This document shows positions 7,997 to 8,154 of a stretch of DNA of 8,154 nt, piece by piece (position 1 is the stretch's first letter; every line of letters begins with the position of its first letter). The notes beneath the pieces were generated by a model. That model made no database searches. It saw nothing but the letters and a program-made list of their open reading frames with translations, and had not been told where the DNA came from. Position numbers and translations under genes: made by a program. This DNA comes from Prevotella sp. Lineage in GTDB: Bacteria; Bacteroidota; Bacteroidia; Bacteroidales; Dysgonomonadaceae. The stretch spans positions 1-8,154 of the forward strand of contig JAISES010000135.1 in assembly GCA_031263965.1 (NCBI GenBank). Direction: 5' to 3'.

Positions 7997-8034
7997 TAAC
8001 TTTTTGCTTGACCAAAAAGTTACAAAAAGTCAAG
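7997..8034. repeat. Interlocking dyads with a direct repeat
   Basis: TAACTTTTTG (7997-8006) pairs perfectly with CAAAAAGTTA (8013-8022), a 10-bp stem with loop CTTGAC. That loop (8007-8012) is in turn the exact reverse complement of GTCAAG (8029-8034). CAAAAAGT is directly repeated at 8013-8020 and 8023-8030. The two pairings compete in space. The motif resembles AT-rich repeats I recall from other Bacteroidota intergenic regions, but this is memory rather than a search. Confidence 0.6.
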
Positions 8035-8050
8035 GCTGTTGCCCTCGCCG

Positions 8051-8129
8051 ACCCATCATCGCCTCGAAGGCTAAAGGAAGCACACGGGCTTCGCCCCGCT
8101 TCCTTTCACGCCCTCTTTGGCGGATGGGT
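8051..8129. repeat. GC-rich nested palindrome (long hairpin element)
   Basis: Five nested stems share one axis: ACCCATC/GATGGGT (8051-8057/8123-8129), CGCC/GGCG (8060-8063/8119-8122), GAAGGC/GCCCTC with one mismatch (8066-8071/8110-8115), AAAGGAAGC/GCTTCCTTT (8073-8081/8098-8106) and GGGC/GCCC (8086-8089/8093-8096) with loop TTC. This makes 29 paired positions in 79 bases. Bases 8041-8154 contain 75 G+C of 114, about 66 per cent, against about 22 per cent only 150 bases upstream. The element probably continues past the window edge. It could be a dispersed palindromic repeat or a structured RNA. Confidence 0.7.
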
Positions 8130-8132
8130 TCC

Positions 8133-8153
8133 CCGGCTGCGGACAAAGGCCGG
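8133..8153. repeat. Small hairpin following the nested palindrome
   Basis: CCGGC (8133-8137) pairs with GCCGG (8149-8153) around an 11-base loop, with one further T-G wobble inside the stem. It abuts the window edge, so it may be part of a larger structure. CGGC at 8134-8137 could instead pair with GCCG at 8047-8050 to lengthen the preceding long hairpin. Confidence 0.4.
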
Positions 8154-8154
8154 A

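Noticed and set aside
8000..8154. A long Arg-rich minus-strand frame through the GC-rich end
   Set aside because: GC-rich DNA is open in several frames at once here; the composition is low-complexity and no protein family is recognisable.

Overview
The window looks like chromosomal DNA of a Bacteroidota species, probably of the order Bacteroidales. Three things point that way. Two genes have promoters of the Bacteroidota type (TTG or TTTG, about 19 bases, then TAnnTTTG). Shine-Dalgarno sequences are lacking. The window also carries a lipoprotein-type Omp85 protein (TamL) and an OmpP1/FadL-type porin typical of the phylum. A genus cannot be fixed from the sequence alone.

Layout from left to right: (1) the 3' two thirds of a QueA-family tRNA-modification gene (+), cut by the left edge; (2) tamL (-), convergent with queA and separated by only 5 bases between the stop codons; (3) a divergent intergenic region of 267 bases, holding the tamL promoter, a long inverted-repeat element of 79 bases and a weak uvrA promoter; (4) uvrA (+), full length; (5) a shared bidirectional terminator overlapping the end of uvrA; (6) an OmpP1/FadL-family outer-membrane transporter gene (-), with its promoter and an upstream 14-base perfect palindrome; (7) a right-hand non-coding stretch of about 500 bases that is first very AT-rich and then switches abruptly to a GC-rich, heavily palindromic element running up to the window edge.

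The genes are housekeeping or envelope genes and do not form an obvious operon or pathway: tRNA queuosine modification, outer-membrane protein assembly, nucleotide excision repair, and hydrophobic-compound uptake. The two outer-membrane genes (tamL and ompP1/fadL-like) share two blocks of identical leader sequence, the only sign of common control. I see no defence system, CRISPR array, tRNA, rRNA or intact transposon. The least explained parts are non-coding: the 3245-3323 inverted repeat, and the nested hairpins at 7976-8154, which look like dispersed repeat or structured-RNA elements.
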